From Lingula anatina (Eukaryota; Brachiopoda; Lingulata; Lingulida; Lingulidae), in the NCBI RefSeq assembly GCF_001039355.2, contig NW_019775987.1, positions 37,550 to 65,889 on the forward strand: a stretch of 28,340 bases of DNA. The letters are read 5' to 3'. The position numbers and the translations under genes are program-made. The notes beneath the pieces are model-generated. The model saw nothing but the letters and a program-made list of their open reading frames with translations. It did not search any database and had not been told where the DNA came from. Shown here piece by piece: positions 9,717 through 21,300 of this stretch; positions within the stretch are counted from its first letter, which is position 1; each line of letters begins with the position of its first letter.

Positions 9717-10665
9717 GGTTTTTAAAAGATTGTTGAAACCAGTCGCTTTTTTTTTCTTTTTTTTTTTTTTTTGTCAGAATGACCTGACAAAGATCAAGTG
9801 ATTTGATCAGGATTTTGGCAATTAACTAAAGACAGAAAAATGTTGAAGTTATCTGAAACTGCCAAAATACAGCCATTGATATTACAGAATAAACTGATAT
9901 TAAGACACCTGAAAGCACTTATCATGTCAAGCAATGCAGTATTCTGTACCACACAAGTTTGAGTGGTACTAACATGTAATTCTGCAATGAGAAGGGGGGG
10001 TGTACTCTGTTTTTACAAGACCCAATTTATCAGTCACACTGGCTGTGTCGAGTGCCAGGTGATTTTCTATGTAATAGCCAGCCTATGAAGTTGCCAAAGT
10101 CTCAAGCAGAAACAGTCCAGAAATCCGTGTCTCTGGATGCCAAAAGGCCCTGATATTTGCAATATTATATGTGACTGTGCAAAAACTGTGCTTGTTAATT
10201 GTATACTCATAGCATGCCCATGGCCAAAGGCGACCTTAAGTCAGAAAAGGTTGTCTCTGGGTAAAATTTTATCTAAGTATATGGTTTCATGGTAAAAGGT
10301 CCGCTTTTTCAGAAAAAGAATCCCCTTTTGAAATTGCTGGCTATGGGCCTGATATAGGAAAGATGTTACCCTGTCAGAATTACTGCTGAAAAGAGGCATT
10401 TGTGGAATGAAGGCCGATAGCGCTAATCTGAGACTCTTAAGATTAGTGCAGTAACATTTACATCAGCAGTTTTTTTTTTGTTTGTTTTTATTTATTTATT
10501 TTTTTTTTTTATGTTTAGACCTGGATGGATGGATTGGTGCATTTAATATTTAGCATTGAAATATCTCATTGTGTAGCTTAACCTGTTTTGGTGTTAAATT
10601 AACCCAGCATGATGTTGGTAGATTGTGAAATGACTGTATGCACTGATTGTTTGGAGAAAATAAGG

Positions 10666-10838
10666 CTGGGGTAGCCCTAGCAATTTTTTTCGCTTAGCCA
10701 AATCACCACATTTTTGTCAATTTGTTATCAAAATGGTTATAATTTGGCTAAAACATGCCAAATCAAGCGCTTTTTCTTTAGCCAATTTAAGTCAGTTTTA
10801 GCATTTGGCTAAATTGGCTAGTGTTAGTGCTACCCCAG
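10666..10838. mobile_element. 173-bp inverted-repeat element with TAAGG duplication (MITE)
   Basis: Ends are CTGGGGTAGC and its complement GCTACCCCAG. The direct repeat TAAGG (TAAGGCT counting chance extension) flanks both sides. The inside is a set of alternating TTTGGCTAAA/TTAGCCAAAT motifs, so the whole element can fold back. It is non-coding and sits in the 3' UTR or just past the short form. Confidence 0.8.
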
Positions 10839-11952
10839 TAAGGCTTTAGCTGAGACAGTCAAAAGAATGAAAAAAGCATATTGCTAGTGGATGAAACTGC
10901 TCTTTTGATGTTTCAGCTGAAAAGAAAGATGAAATATATGGTGTAAGACTTTTAAGCGAGTTAAATGTTTTGGCTTACAATTTTGATTTGTTTGGAAAAG
11001 TCTTTATATGTAATATGTATATAATATATAGTACATACAATTTGGAGCTACGCATTAGTATTCAGTGTTAGCTTAGTACGTACATTGTGTTAAAAATGAA
11101 TGTTTTGGTTCTTCTTATTGTGATATATGTTATAAATGCATTTAATGTGAGATTTAACTTACATGTAGTATGTGTATGATAAAAGACAGAGAAAAGTAAT
11201 GAGATTTTGAATGCAATCACAAATGGCAAGTCTGCAATAAGAACTGAGGGAGGATAAGTTCATTGTTGTTGTTGTTGTTGTTGCATAAAAATCATTAAAG
11301 TTTACCATATCATGATTTCTTTCAGATATTTGCATGATGCTATATGTACATTTTGTATGTATGTTCTAATGATTAATGTAATTGTCAATTAAGTATTCTA
11401 GAATTATACACGATCAAGATTTTGTATGATTTTTTAAAAACTTGGACTGTTCCCACAATTGTACATTTTTTTTCAGCCATGTTTCAGTCCATCCTGCATT
11501 TTTTCTTTCAAAGTCAAATGTTCCTGGATGCTTTGATTTTCATGATTTTGTTTTTGTAGTAAGTCGAATAGAGGTTCTACTTCTCTGAGGCTGCTTTAAG
11601 TTTTAGCTGTTACTGTAATTGATTTCTCTTTTAAACTATAATGAGACTGCAATGCCCATTTTTTCTTTATTTTGGTATGTGTATATATAAACATCCTCAG
11701 TGCCATATAACTGTCCTTTTGAAAGAAGATAAATTTGTATTTTTGTTGACATATTTTTGTTGTTCCCTCACCCCTTTGCCACTCAAGTAATATTTTGTTT
11801 CCTGCATATGCCTGACTTTAAAAGCAGGGTTTCCTTTAAGTTTTAAAAAATGTCTAACGAGGCAAACTTTTTCTGTTTATATCATTTTGAAAATGATTTT
11901 TGTCATATTCAGGGTTTGTAGTTATGCTTTTCTTAAATTTTCTTGATTTCAC

Positions 11953-11958
11953 AATAAA
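11953..11958 (+). terminator. Candidate distal poly(A) signal AATAAA
   Basis: Canonical hexamer followed within ~20-30 nt by T-rich sequence (AGTTTTTTCTTTTATTTTATG) suitable as a downstream element. It lies close to where the T-rich strand bias of the plus-strand gene fades. Confidence 0.45.
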
Positions 11959-13141
11959 TTGATTTCAGTTATAGTTTTTTCTTTTATTTTATGAAGCACA
12001 TTTGGGTTCATTTAATTGTGAATTTGATATTGAAATATTATTAAAGGTGATACTACTGACAGCAACTGTTGTTTAAAGAAAGTGAGTGTTGTTTCCCAGT
12101 AAGGCATACAAACCACTTCCAATAGTTTCTAATATGACTCAAATGAAGTTGACGTGCCAAGTGCCGTAAACCAGCCGTAAAAGACCTTCAAAACTGAACT
12201 TTCTTTAAATTTTTATCGTAAATTGACCCACTTATCTGACCAACATATACTTGTCTACCCCAGTTTTTTACAGCACAGAAAGTAAGCAGACAATACCTGT
12301 TCAAATATCATTTTGCCTGATAAATAATTAATGATATCCTGATATTTGGGACAGAAAACAGTACAAAAATGTTTAAGTTTCAGTATAATTGTGATTCAGA
12401 CATAATGTTCGTCTCACTGAATAGTTTAACCGATTTTAATTGTTTTTAACTACTAAATCACACTTTTGGAACTCGTCAGGGGAAAATAAGATTTATTAAT
12501 TGTCCTTAAAACCCAAGAACTAAAAGAAGTTATATTTACAACTGGAAATTAAAGATCTTGCCATTGGATTGTCTTGTAATATGCACCTCTATTAAAGAAA
12601 CTTATAGGATTTAAAAATATAAATTTAAACAAATTTTAACAAATTAAAAAAAATATTTTTACTCTCCATACCTTATCTATTAAGTCTAATACAATGAAAG
12701 CCATTTAAAATTTTAAAAGAAACAATTTCCACCAAATTCCACTTTCAATTAATGTTTTTCTCCTTATGCTATTAAATCTGTAATATTTATATTAAAACAC
12801 ATTAACATACATTGTTTGAATACAATAATAACAATAATAACAATAATAACCCATAGCACAGAATACGTCTTTGGGACATAATCTGACTTCCACAAATAGA
12901 ACATCTTTGGCATGAAAAGCTATTATAATATGATGTTTGTCCTATATTATTCCCACTGTGGTTATAATGCAACATTTTATATCCGGCACAATTAATCCAA
13001 AGTCCTGTGATCTATTTATTATATATAACCCACATTTAAACATAAATAAATTAAATGATCTGTGAATAACTATGTAACAGTAGCTTTTAGTAGACACATA
13101 TACTGAAGGACACAGTGTACTATGAAAGAAAATATGATCCC

Positions 13142-13147
13142 TTTATT
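13142..13147 (-). terminator. Candidate TMEM43 poly(A) signal
   Basis: First canonical AATAAA on the minus strand after the TMEM43 stop (TTTATT on plus), implying a ~2 kb 3' UTR. Others follow at 13015-13020 and 12492-12497. Confidence 0.3.
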
Positions 13148-13626
13148 AACTGGACTGCATCCAGCCATTTTAAGGGAAAGTTGCACAAAAAATTCCATCT
13201 TAACTGTAAGGTTATACTTATAAAAAAATGTACTTAGCAGTCTTGTTTTGTTGTAATGTAACTTTGGGCCATCAATTTGTACATTTTCAACAGTTTTGGT
13301 GCATAAGTTAGCATAAACAATGATTTAAAGCTTTTCTTTACAGTGCCTTGAATAAACAAATATTGTTAGAAACACTGTCAACATGGTCCAATGCAAACAT
13401 TCATGCAACAGAACAACTTCCAACAACAAGACTTTGGATATTACATACTAATAAACAACATAATACATAAAAAATAATTAACAAAAACACTGTATGGGTC
13501 AAGATGAAATCCCATTTTCAAAAATGCCTTAGGTGTATAAACAGGTTTGAAATAATATCCGGGTTTCACGGACCTGCCTATAATTTATCCAAACTGGATC
13601 CTAGCTGCCATGCTGTCTGAGAATAG

Positions 13627-13793
13627 AACAGGGAACTAATTGATACGCGAATCAAATATGGCGCACCCACTTGAATGCTTGTTGTGTAATCTCCGTGGGG
13701 AATCTATTCAGTGTCTAAACAGGAATTATAAAAACAACCAACTTTTTAGTGGGTGATCATATTTGATCTTCAGATCTGTTAGTTCACTGCTCC
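13627..13793. repeat. Foldback element, arms ~50-55 bp
   Basis: The left arm contains GGAACTAA, then ATCAAATATG, ACCCACT and CTTGTTGT. The right arm reads the same landmarks on the other strand, with revcomp at 13738-13793 giving GTGAACTAA, ATCAAATATG, ACCCACT, TTGGTTGT. Arm identity is moderate, with indels. Short and non-coding, so probably an aged MITE. Confidence 0.65.
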
Positions 13794-15166
13794 TAATGTA
13801 CATGCTAAATGTACATCTTGGCCCAATGAGAACCAACTTCCTGATGTTTTTCATTTTATATTTCATAAAATGTTAATATAATCTAATCCCTTTATGAAAT
13901 AGTGAGTCAGGTTCTTATAAGTTACAATTGTACAATGTAGATAATGGTAATTACATGAAATTATTATAAACAGTTATAAGTGAAAGCAATGGCTGTGCAC
14001 CACCCTCTGATTAAAATGAAATCCAAAACAATCAAAAACCAACTATTAGTAAGCAAACTTTAAGTTATATAACTATATGTACATCTCCATGGATAATTAA
14101 TATGACAGTTATGAAGGAGAAAATATCATATCTGAAGTAAAGCAAATTTCAAAACCATTTCTCTATCAATATAATGTAATGGGAAGTTAAGTTATCATTA
14201 CAGTTTCAAATTTACTGGTGTCAATAATTTTTTTGTCTGTTAAGTATATCATACCACTGGAAACTTGTCGAGTAGAAAATTGGGCAGTATGAAGTACAAA
14301 TAAAACCTGAAAATTATGTACAACTGTTTCCTTAAATTGAAAATCATGAAAATTCATAGTAATAAGCATATATTACCCATCAATATTTATACCTCAATTC
14401 CATGCATTTCTTCATGCAGAATATTATTCTTGAGCAAAAGTTTAATTAGAGACATATCAAACGCCCTTGATAGCAGTTTCAGTATAATTGGGACATACCT
14501 ATATATGCAAGTAACCATAAGTCCTTATTCTGGGAACTTTTCATTTACTAATATATTTGCATTCGTCTAATACTCATAACAATCAAACTGATGTCAATTT
14601 TTATATCTCACACAACACTGCCAATCTCATTGTAACTTTTTGTCCACCCTCAAAATTTTATAATAATTACATTTCACAATGAAACTACTCCTTAGTAATG
14701 AAGTTTTGATTTCAAATGTCTCCTCCAACCTGTCTTTTATATCACACGACATTAAAAAAATCATTCACTGTAGACTTCTGTAATGAAAACTTTTTACCCT
14801 AAATATCCTTTTTTCTCCTAATCACATTCTCAAGTCCTACTCAATATAACTGCTAACACATTTGAATATGCTACTTTGTTTCAGTTAAAGTTTCCCCCTC
14901 TGTTGAAATCTTTTCTGAGACAACTACGGTATTAGTGTAATGAAACTGAGAGTCTGCATGACATTAACAGGTCAAAATTTAGGACGGGACAAATCAATGG
15001 GTGACATACCCTGTATCACATAGGAATCTAATACATGACAACTGCTAGAACATTAAAAATGCAATGCAAACATCAACTGATTTTAAATTGCTGCAAATGT
15101 CACAACCGACACACTGTCACACCTGACCGGTTGTCACAACTAGCGCATTCCAAACACATATCACCC

Positions 15167-15381
15167 CTACAGCCTTCTGTCTCTAGAATTTAGACTTGAT
15201 ACCCTGTATTTGGACAGGAGCACTGGAATCATGGCACAGGCCAGAATACTGAACCCAAACCAGGGTCTGTACCTTATCCAGCCCAGGGCAATCACTGTGA
15301 TGGACAGGCTCATAGACATCGTCATGTTTAAGGTGCACATGCCCAGGCCGACCAGTTCTCGTACAATGGGGATCCAGTCCA
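15167..15381 (-). CDS. TMEM43: TMEM43 exon 12, last two transmembrane segments
   Basis: 215 nt including TAG, acceptor TTTCTAG. Encodes [13 protein letters not shown], a Met/Ser-rich helix, [10 protein letters not shown], a final helix, and a basic tail RDRRL. Ser364 (codon 15310-15308) aligns with human Ser358. Confidence 0.97.
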
Positions 15382-18300
15382 CTAGAAATGGAAATGAGGA
15401 AATTATGTTATTAATTGGTGCTGGGGGTCTATTTTACAGAAGAAATTTAGCCCAACTTTGAATGTAGAAATGGATTCATTTACCATTGGTAAGTAGAAGA
15501 AAATTGTTTACCCCAGGAAAATTAATTTTTTGGTCAAAATGTACAGTTGTTATCCCTTTAATGAAACAACAAAAATTACCACTGGTCAAAAAGAAGTGTA
15601 TCAGTTCATCTTACCTAATGTGTTTATAATACTGGTGGATAATCCAAATCCCACAAACATGACAAACCATCCTGCCAGCCTCAGTAGCCAGGTGAAGATG
15701 TTATTCTGGGCATGTTCTTTTTCAAATATTTCCTAGAAAAAAATATCAAAATTCACAAAATCTTCATTGACAAATAATACAGTAACTGTAAAGCACATGT
15801 TGGTAAAAATCAATCTAAAAACATAATTTTCCATTATCACAACACCTTAGTAAAAGTTAAAATGAGAATTTGTGCAAGTTCTTTACTTTATATTTGCTAA
15901 AAATTGTTATCCTACGTTAAAAGATTTTTAATCTATAAATTACAATTTTCTTCTAGTATAATCGACAGTGATGTATCTCCCTATCTTCAGCCGGTCTACT
16001 GAGAATACAGGTGGAACTTTTCTCAGTCTTGTTAAATAACCTGCACTTGAATAATCCACATTAAAGTAATCTGCATGGAAGATTACATGACTGAGAACAG
16101 TTCTACTTGTTTCTTCAACAGACCGACTGAAGTAACCAAGAGCTAGGGACATGCAGCGTCATCAATTACAATAAAAAGTAAAAGATTTAAAGACTTTATT
16201 CAATATGCAAAATACAACAGTTCTACATGTAGATAACTTACCTACAAAGTATTATCTTTAGCCAAGACTATTTATATAATGTTACAATTCGGATAAAGAA
16301 TTTTTCTACCTGTATTATATTCCAAATCACAAACATAATTAAGATCGAACATACCCCAAAAACTGAATCTCTAACCTAATCAAATGGCAGCAAATTTTTT
16401 ACATTCAATTTGGTACTGCAATAAAACCTTCATGTGCTGAGTGATATTGTAATATTTGTTACCATGCTGATATCAATATTCATGAGGCTTGTATAGAACG
16501 AGTGGTGGCCTGTTCATTTTCACCTGTGTGTGAGAATTATGTGATGATATAATTTCCACATGTGAGGAATCATTCATGTATGTGTGCTCCAATCCACCCA
16601 CATGCCATACATCCATACAAATTTACCTCTGCAGTGAGTTCTCCTAGATATAGAATCTCCAACACATCACCAGCCTCTGTCTGATATTTTGTCAACTGAC
16701 TGCCCTGTTGCCGAGCAACAACACTAACCTAGAAAATGAGACATCAGATTTTAGTACATTTACGAGACTAGTGTATGTGATATCCTTAAAAATGAAGGCT
16801 TTGTGTAATTAATAAAATCACAATATTCAACATGGCACACTAAGTGTTATATACCACAATGTTACACCTACCATGTCAGGAGCTCTGGCACTGTCTCCAC
16901 TGCTTACCCCAGCATACTCAAATGTCACCTTTATGTCACCAATCTGATAAATGGATATGCATTTTAAAGTATATAACAAAAAAATGAAAAATTTGTGAAA
17001 ATTGGCAAATTACAAGCAGAATTCTCACTTGATTCACGGAGATTCCTGAACAAATCAAACAATATGCACAAACTGACATTTTATAGTTAAAACTATTTTT
17101 TTTTTTACATTAAGGTCTGACCACAGCTTGTCCAAGTCACAAACTTTTGAAAAGGACTACCAGTGGAATAAACTGACCTGTGGATTGAAGGGGTCATTTG
17201 CATGATAAAAGACTCCATCAACAAGCTTTACGCTCCCATCTGGTGGAGGATGCTGTGGTTTTAATTGCTTGTAATTGGTGATTTTACTCTTCAGATCTGA
17301 AAGATGTAAATACAGGTTAATGCTGAAGTTAAACAGGAAAGATTTTAGTCAGCTTTTTTCTGTAAATTGTCATGAATAAAACTGGCATTATTTTTTCTTC
17401 AAACAAAAAAATGGTGAAAATTTGATTATATTTGCCCACGCAGTGCATAAGGAACAATACAGGGAGGATTTCCATAAACTCATGTACTAGCAGGGGTTCT
17501 CACTAGTTTATGTGGAAATAATTATATATATAATATATTGACTTACTTTCTGACAAATAAAAATTTCCGACCTGTGCATCCTCTGCTATAAATACATTTG
17601 GTTTTACTGCCATGGAGCTGTAAATGTTCAAATTATGAAACATAAGTTTAATAATACACCTTATTATAATTCAAGCAATATTGACAAGCAATAATTTTCA
17701 TGATGTTTGTAATCATCATGTACTAAAACTTGTTGAAATTTGATTAAAAAAAATCAGACTTAGCAAATTAGTCTATTTTTCATTTTTTAGTGCATGATTT
17801 TTGTGAAATTCACAACATTAAGAGTCGATTTTTATTACATGTGACTCAAATACTTACTTTGGGTTATGGTGTCTTGTTGGGTTATCAAAAGAGCTACTTT
17901 GAATGACTTCTGATTTCCACTCTTTAGCTGAATTCAAAGATTGTTCATCAATTAAAAAGAATAAAACCTTTAAGATAACTTAACTGACATCAAGGCAAAT
18001 ACATGATAATCATATCTTTAGTCTAGCATTTAAACACTAGACTACAAGAAGAAAAGGCTTTAAAGTTTTTGGCACATTTCTGGAGATTAAATGTTTCCTA
18101 ATATTCAACTGCAAGTTAATTATTTGTGTAAGTAAAGAGTATGCCTACATCAAGTACAGTGAGTGTCAGCTGAGTTTCAGATATTAAGAAAACTAACACT
18201 AATTAAAAATCAATAATCTCAAACATAAAACTTTTAAAAGTAGGACAAGTAAATTAATTATATAAAGACAGCCAGTCTTACAAATTATTTATTTTTCAAA

Positions 18301-21300
18301 AACTTACAGTAAGAATAAGTGACTTCTTCTCTGGTCTTATCTCCTTCATTCACTTCCCTGAAAATGAAATAATAAAACATTACAGACACTAGTTCATACT
18401 ATTTTTATTCATTTGTTCATCCATACCAGGTCCTAGTGCTACTTGTATTGACAAGCTACCATTTCGCTACACAGGAACCTATGACAGGCACGTTTATAGG
18501 TTTAACCAATTGCACTTGGCTACAGTCAATGCCGAGTTGGATCAATCTACATAGCAAGACCAATAGTTTCACTGAGAATAAGACTTTAGACTAAAATGTG
18601 TTCATCCAAACTGAAAATAATTTGTTATTAAAATAAAAAACCCAAACAGATATATAATAACTAATGAAATTGAAATTAAAAAGCGTACTAGGCAATATCT
18701 GTAAGTATTTGACAAACATTGCATGTACAGTAACACCATAGTGAGAAAAGTGATCACGTGTTCATTGCGCATGCACATGCATGTGTGTGCATGAAAGAGT
18801 GTGCTTACCTCCTGTGTTCATGTTCCACCCACTGGTACATCTCTACGTGTCTTTTCAACTTTACTGCACGCACAGATACTCCATATGCAGAATCACTTAA
18901 AACCTAGTAGTACATAGGAATATGCATATGTTATAAGCCATGCATATACTGGTAGATTACCTTAATAAGTTTTAACAATGTATTTAATACACAGAGACTG
19001 TATACAATACAAACCTGCAATTACAGTAACTGTATGATTAAAATAAAGAGTTAGTGGATAAAAATCAAATTAATATGACTCATGCCTAAATACGCTGAAG
19101 TTTAAAATTTTGTATTGATTTAAAATTGAAATAAGACACCTATTTACAGAAAATAATAATAATAATAATATTTACAAGCTCAGTATGTGATTTCTACAGA
19201 GCTGGACTTAACATTAAATGGCATAGTTTTCTGTACCCCTCTATTCTGACTGGTCTTAATAACATGTGATTATGCTACATGGGATATATCTCCCTTACAC
19301 ACGCCCCAACTTGCAAATCAAAATAACCCAGTTAACTGGGTTAAATGTTGTGTGTAGCCAGGAGCTCTGTATATGTGGCTCTCTGACAGGACAAAAAACC
19401 AGTCTTCTTAAAAAGTCATTAATCTCCCAAAGTGGAACCAGGGGAAAATTTTCAAGTTTACATTTATGGGTTGCTATTTTTTGCTGTCGGAAGACAGTCA
19501 AAAATGGAGTATGGATCAACAAACTTAAGATAATTTGGAAAATTGTCAGAAAATATCTCTGGATCCAAAAAACTGTGCCACTCAATGTAAAATTGGGCTT
19601 TATCCTAATTGCATACCTTTCCAGTCTTAAGAGGCCCAGTTAGGTGCACCAGCTTTCCATTATTCTGATCAAATGCAACATGAATAGTACCCAGCGAAAC
19701 CACTCGATCCAGTCCTTCCTCCAGAGATCTGGCCGTCGTGACTGCTCGCCCCTGAAAATTTGAATTAAAAAAAAACAATTAAATAAAAACTAAATATTAA
19801 CTAAATAAGAGCATTATATATTTAACATACATGACAGAAAATTGGGTAATATTTTTTTTTTTTATTATGGTGTGGAAACAAATATGCACTAATGTTCATG
19901 GGTTTATTTCTATACCTTCTTTACATGCATTTGTGATAATTACTAATTATTTTTATAACAGACTGGTACCACTCTTAGCTAGTATCTATTAACTTTATAA
20001 ATACATTAACACAGATCCTGTAAGTCCATCAAACATAATTTTATAGATTTTTAGCATTAACTTAATATATTATCTGCTTTTTAATGTCAATGACTTTCAT
20101 TCAGATCCCTAATCAATTAGGAATTTTAAGCAACAGCTGCTTGTAACATCATTATTAGAAGTCACGATATATAGATTAAGTGACTTCATTAAAGATTTCC
20201 CTACACTATAAAGACACAAAAAGGACATAATCAAGGAGTTTTTATCCACTAGTTCCTCTTAATATGACAATCTTCATATTGATTCCACGATATCTCATTA
20301 TAACATCATTTTAACTTCTAATAGTTAGCACTAGCTTCAAATTTCAACACGCTAATAAATCAATGCAGTAATATAAAGTTTAACCTGTTTGATTTAACAA
20401 AAGATGAATGACAAATGCATTCCTAATTTTTAATTTCATTTTATTTATTTGTCAGCAGGCCAAATTCATCTGAGATCGAAATCCAAATGGCAGGTAGGGT
20501 CAATAATAAAAGCCATCAGAAAAAAGCAATTCTCTGCACGTTTCTCCATTTAAAACAGAATAAAAGACCTTACACCATTCAGTATGCTCGCGTACATCTT
20601 CTTTACCTCATTCCACCAAAGCAGACAAACTGCAACAATTATCACAGCAATTCCAACCAATACTGCCACTAAACTTCGTCCTATCCTCTCACAGAAGTTA
20701 GGGTTGTTTCTATACGAAACCCTCGTGTGGCTGTCTCCGCCTAGATCCATATTGTGCATTCCTGGATGATGTGGGAACTGCAAATTAACAGAAAGTTGAA
20801 GATTATAAGACACAAAGACGCTACAATATTTAGACCCCATTCCCAGAGATTAGATCAATCCAAACTAGATCAACCTAACTCCCTGGGGGTTCACGCTACT
20901 ATAAATAGCTGTCAGCCGAGCGGGCACGAAAGTTAATTACCCCCTTACAGCTTGTAGTAGGCGGGACGGACATTTAAGCCGGATTATCTGACAGTAATCT
21001 AGTGAGACTCCCCACGGGGATAGATCGATCTAAATGTCTGGGACTACACCCTTACATACATATACATGTAATATGTTAGATTGCAAATTATATTGTAATA
21101 TATATATATAGACCATGCCTGTGGCCAGCATATAAGAAGTTTCTTTCTCTGGAAAAGTGGACATGTTACAGCTAAAATTGATCCAACTTGAAAGAAGACA
21201 TAAAACCAAGATATAATTTTGACTGACAAGGAGAACCTTTTCAGGTTGAAAGGGCAGTGTCATCCCCCCGCCCCCCTCTTCCCAACCCTCACTTGAGTCC

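Larger units (their letters stand above)
9717..12000 (+). other. Long 3' UTR of the PDZ-Roc-COR-Death gene
   Basis: T-rich, non-coding stretch after the stop. Candidate poly(A) signals are AATAAA at 9888-9893 (short form) and AATAAA at 11953-11958 (long form, ~2.2 kb UTR). It contains T runs near 9747-9772 and 10470-10510, a GTT microsatellite at 11263-11283 and an inverted-repeat element at 10666-10838. The true end cannot be fixed without transcript data. Confidence 0.55.
12001..15166 (-). other. Convergent intergenic zone and TMEM43 3' UTR
   Basis: No gene recognised. The plus strand becomes A-rich here, matching a minus-strand transcript. Candidate TMEM43 poly(A) signals (AATAAA on the minus strand) lie at 13142-13147, 13015-13020 and 12492-12497; ATTAAA lies at 14441-14446. 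An AATAATAAC microsatellite is at 12823-12850 and a foldback element at about 13627-13793. Confidence 0.55.

Noticed and set aside
15940-16152. 70-codon minus-strand frame in TMEM43 intron 11
   Set aside because: Spans the arms of a foldback repeat; not joined by usable splice sites to flanking exons.
19266-19643. 125-codon plus-strand frame and 96-codon antisense frame in TMEM43 intron 3
   Set aside because: No domain, overlap with TMEM43 exon 3, amino-acid composition like translated intron.
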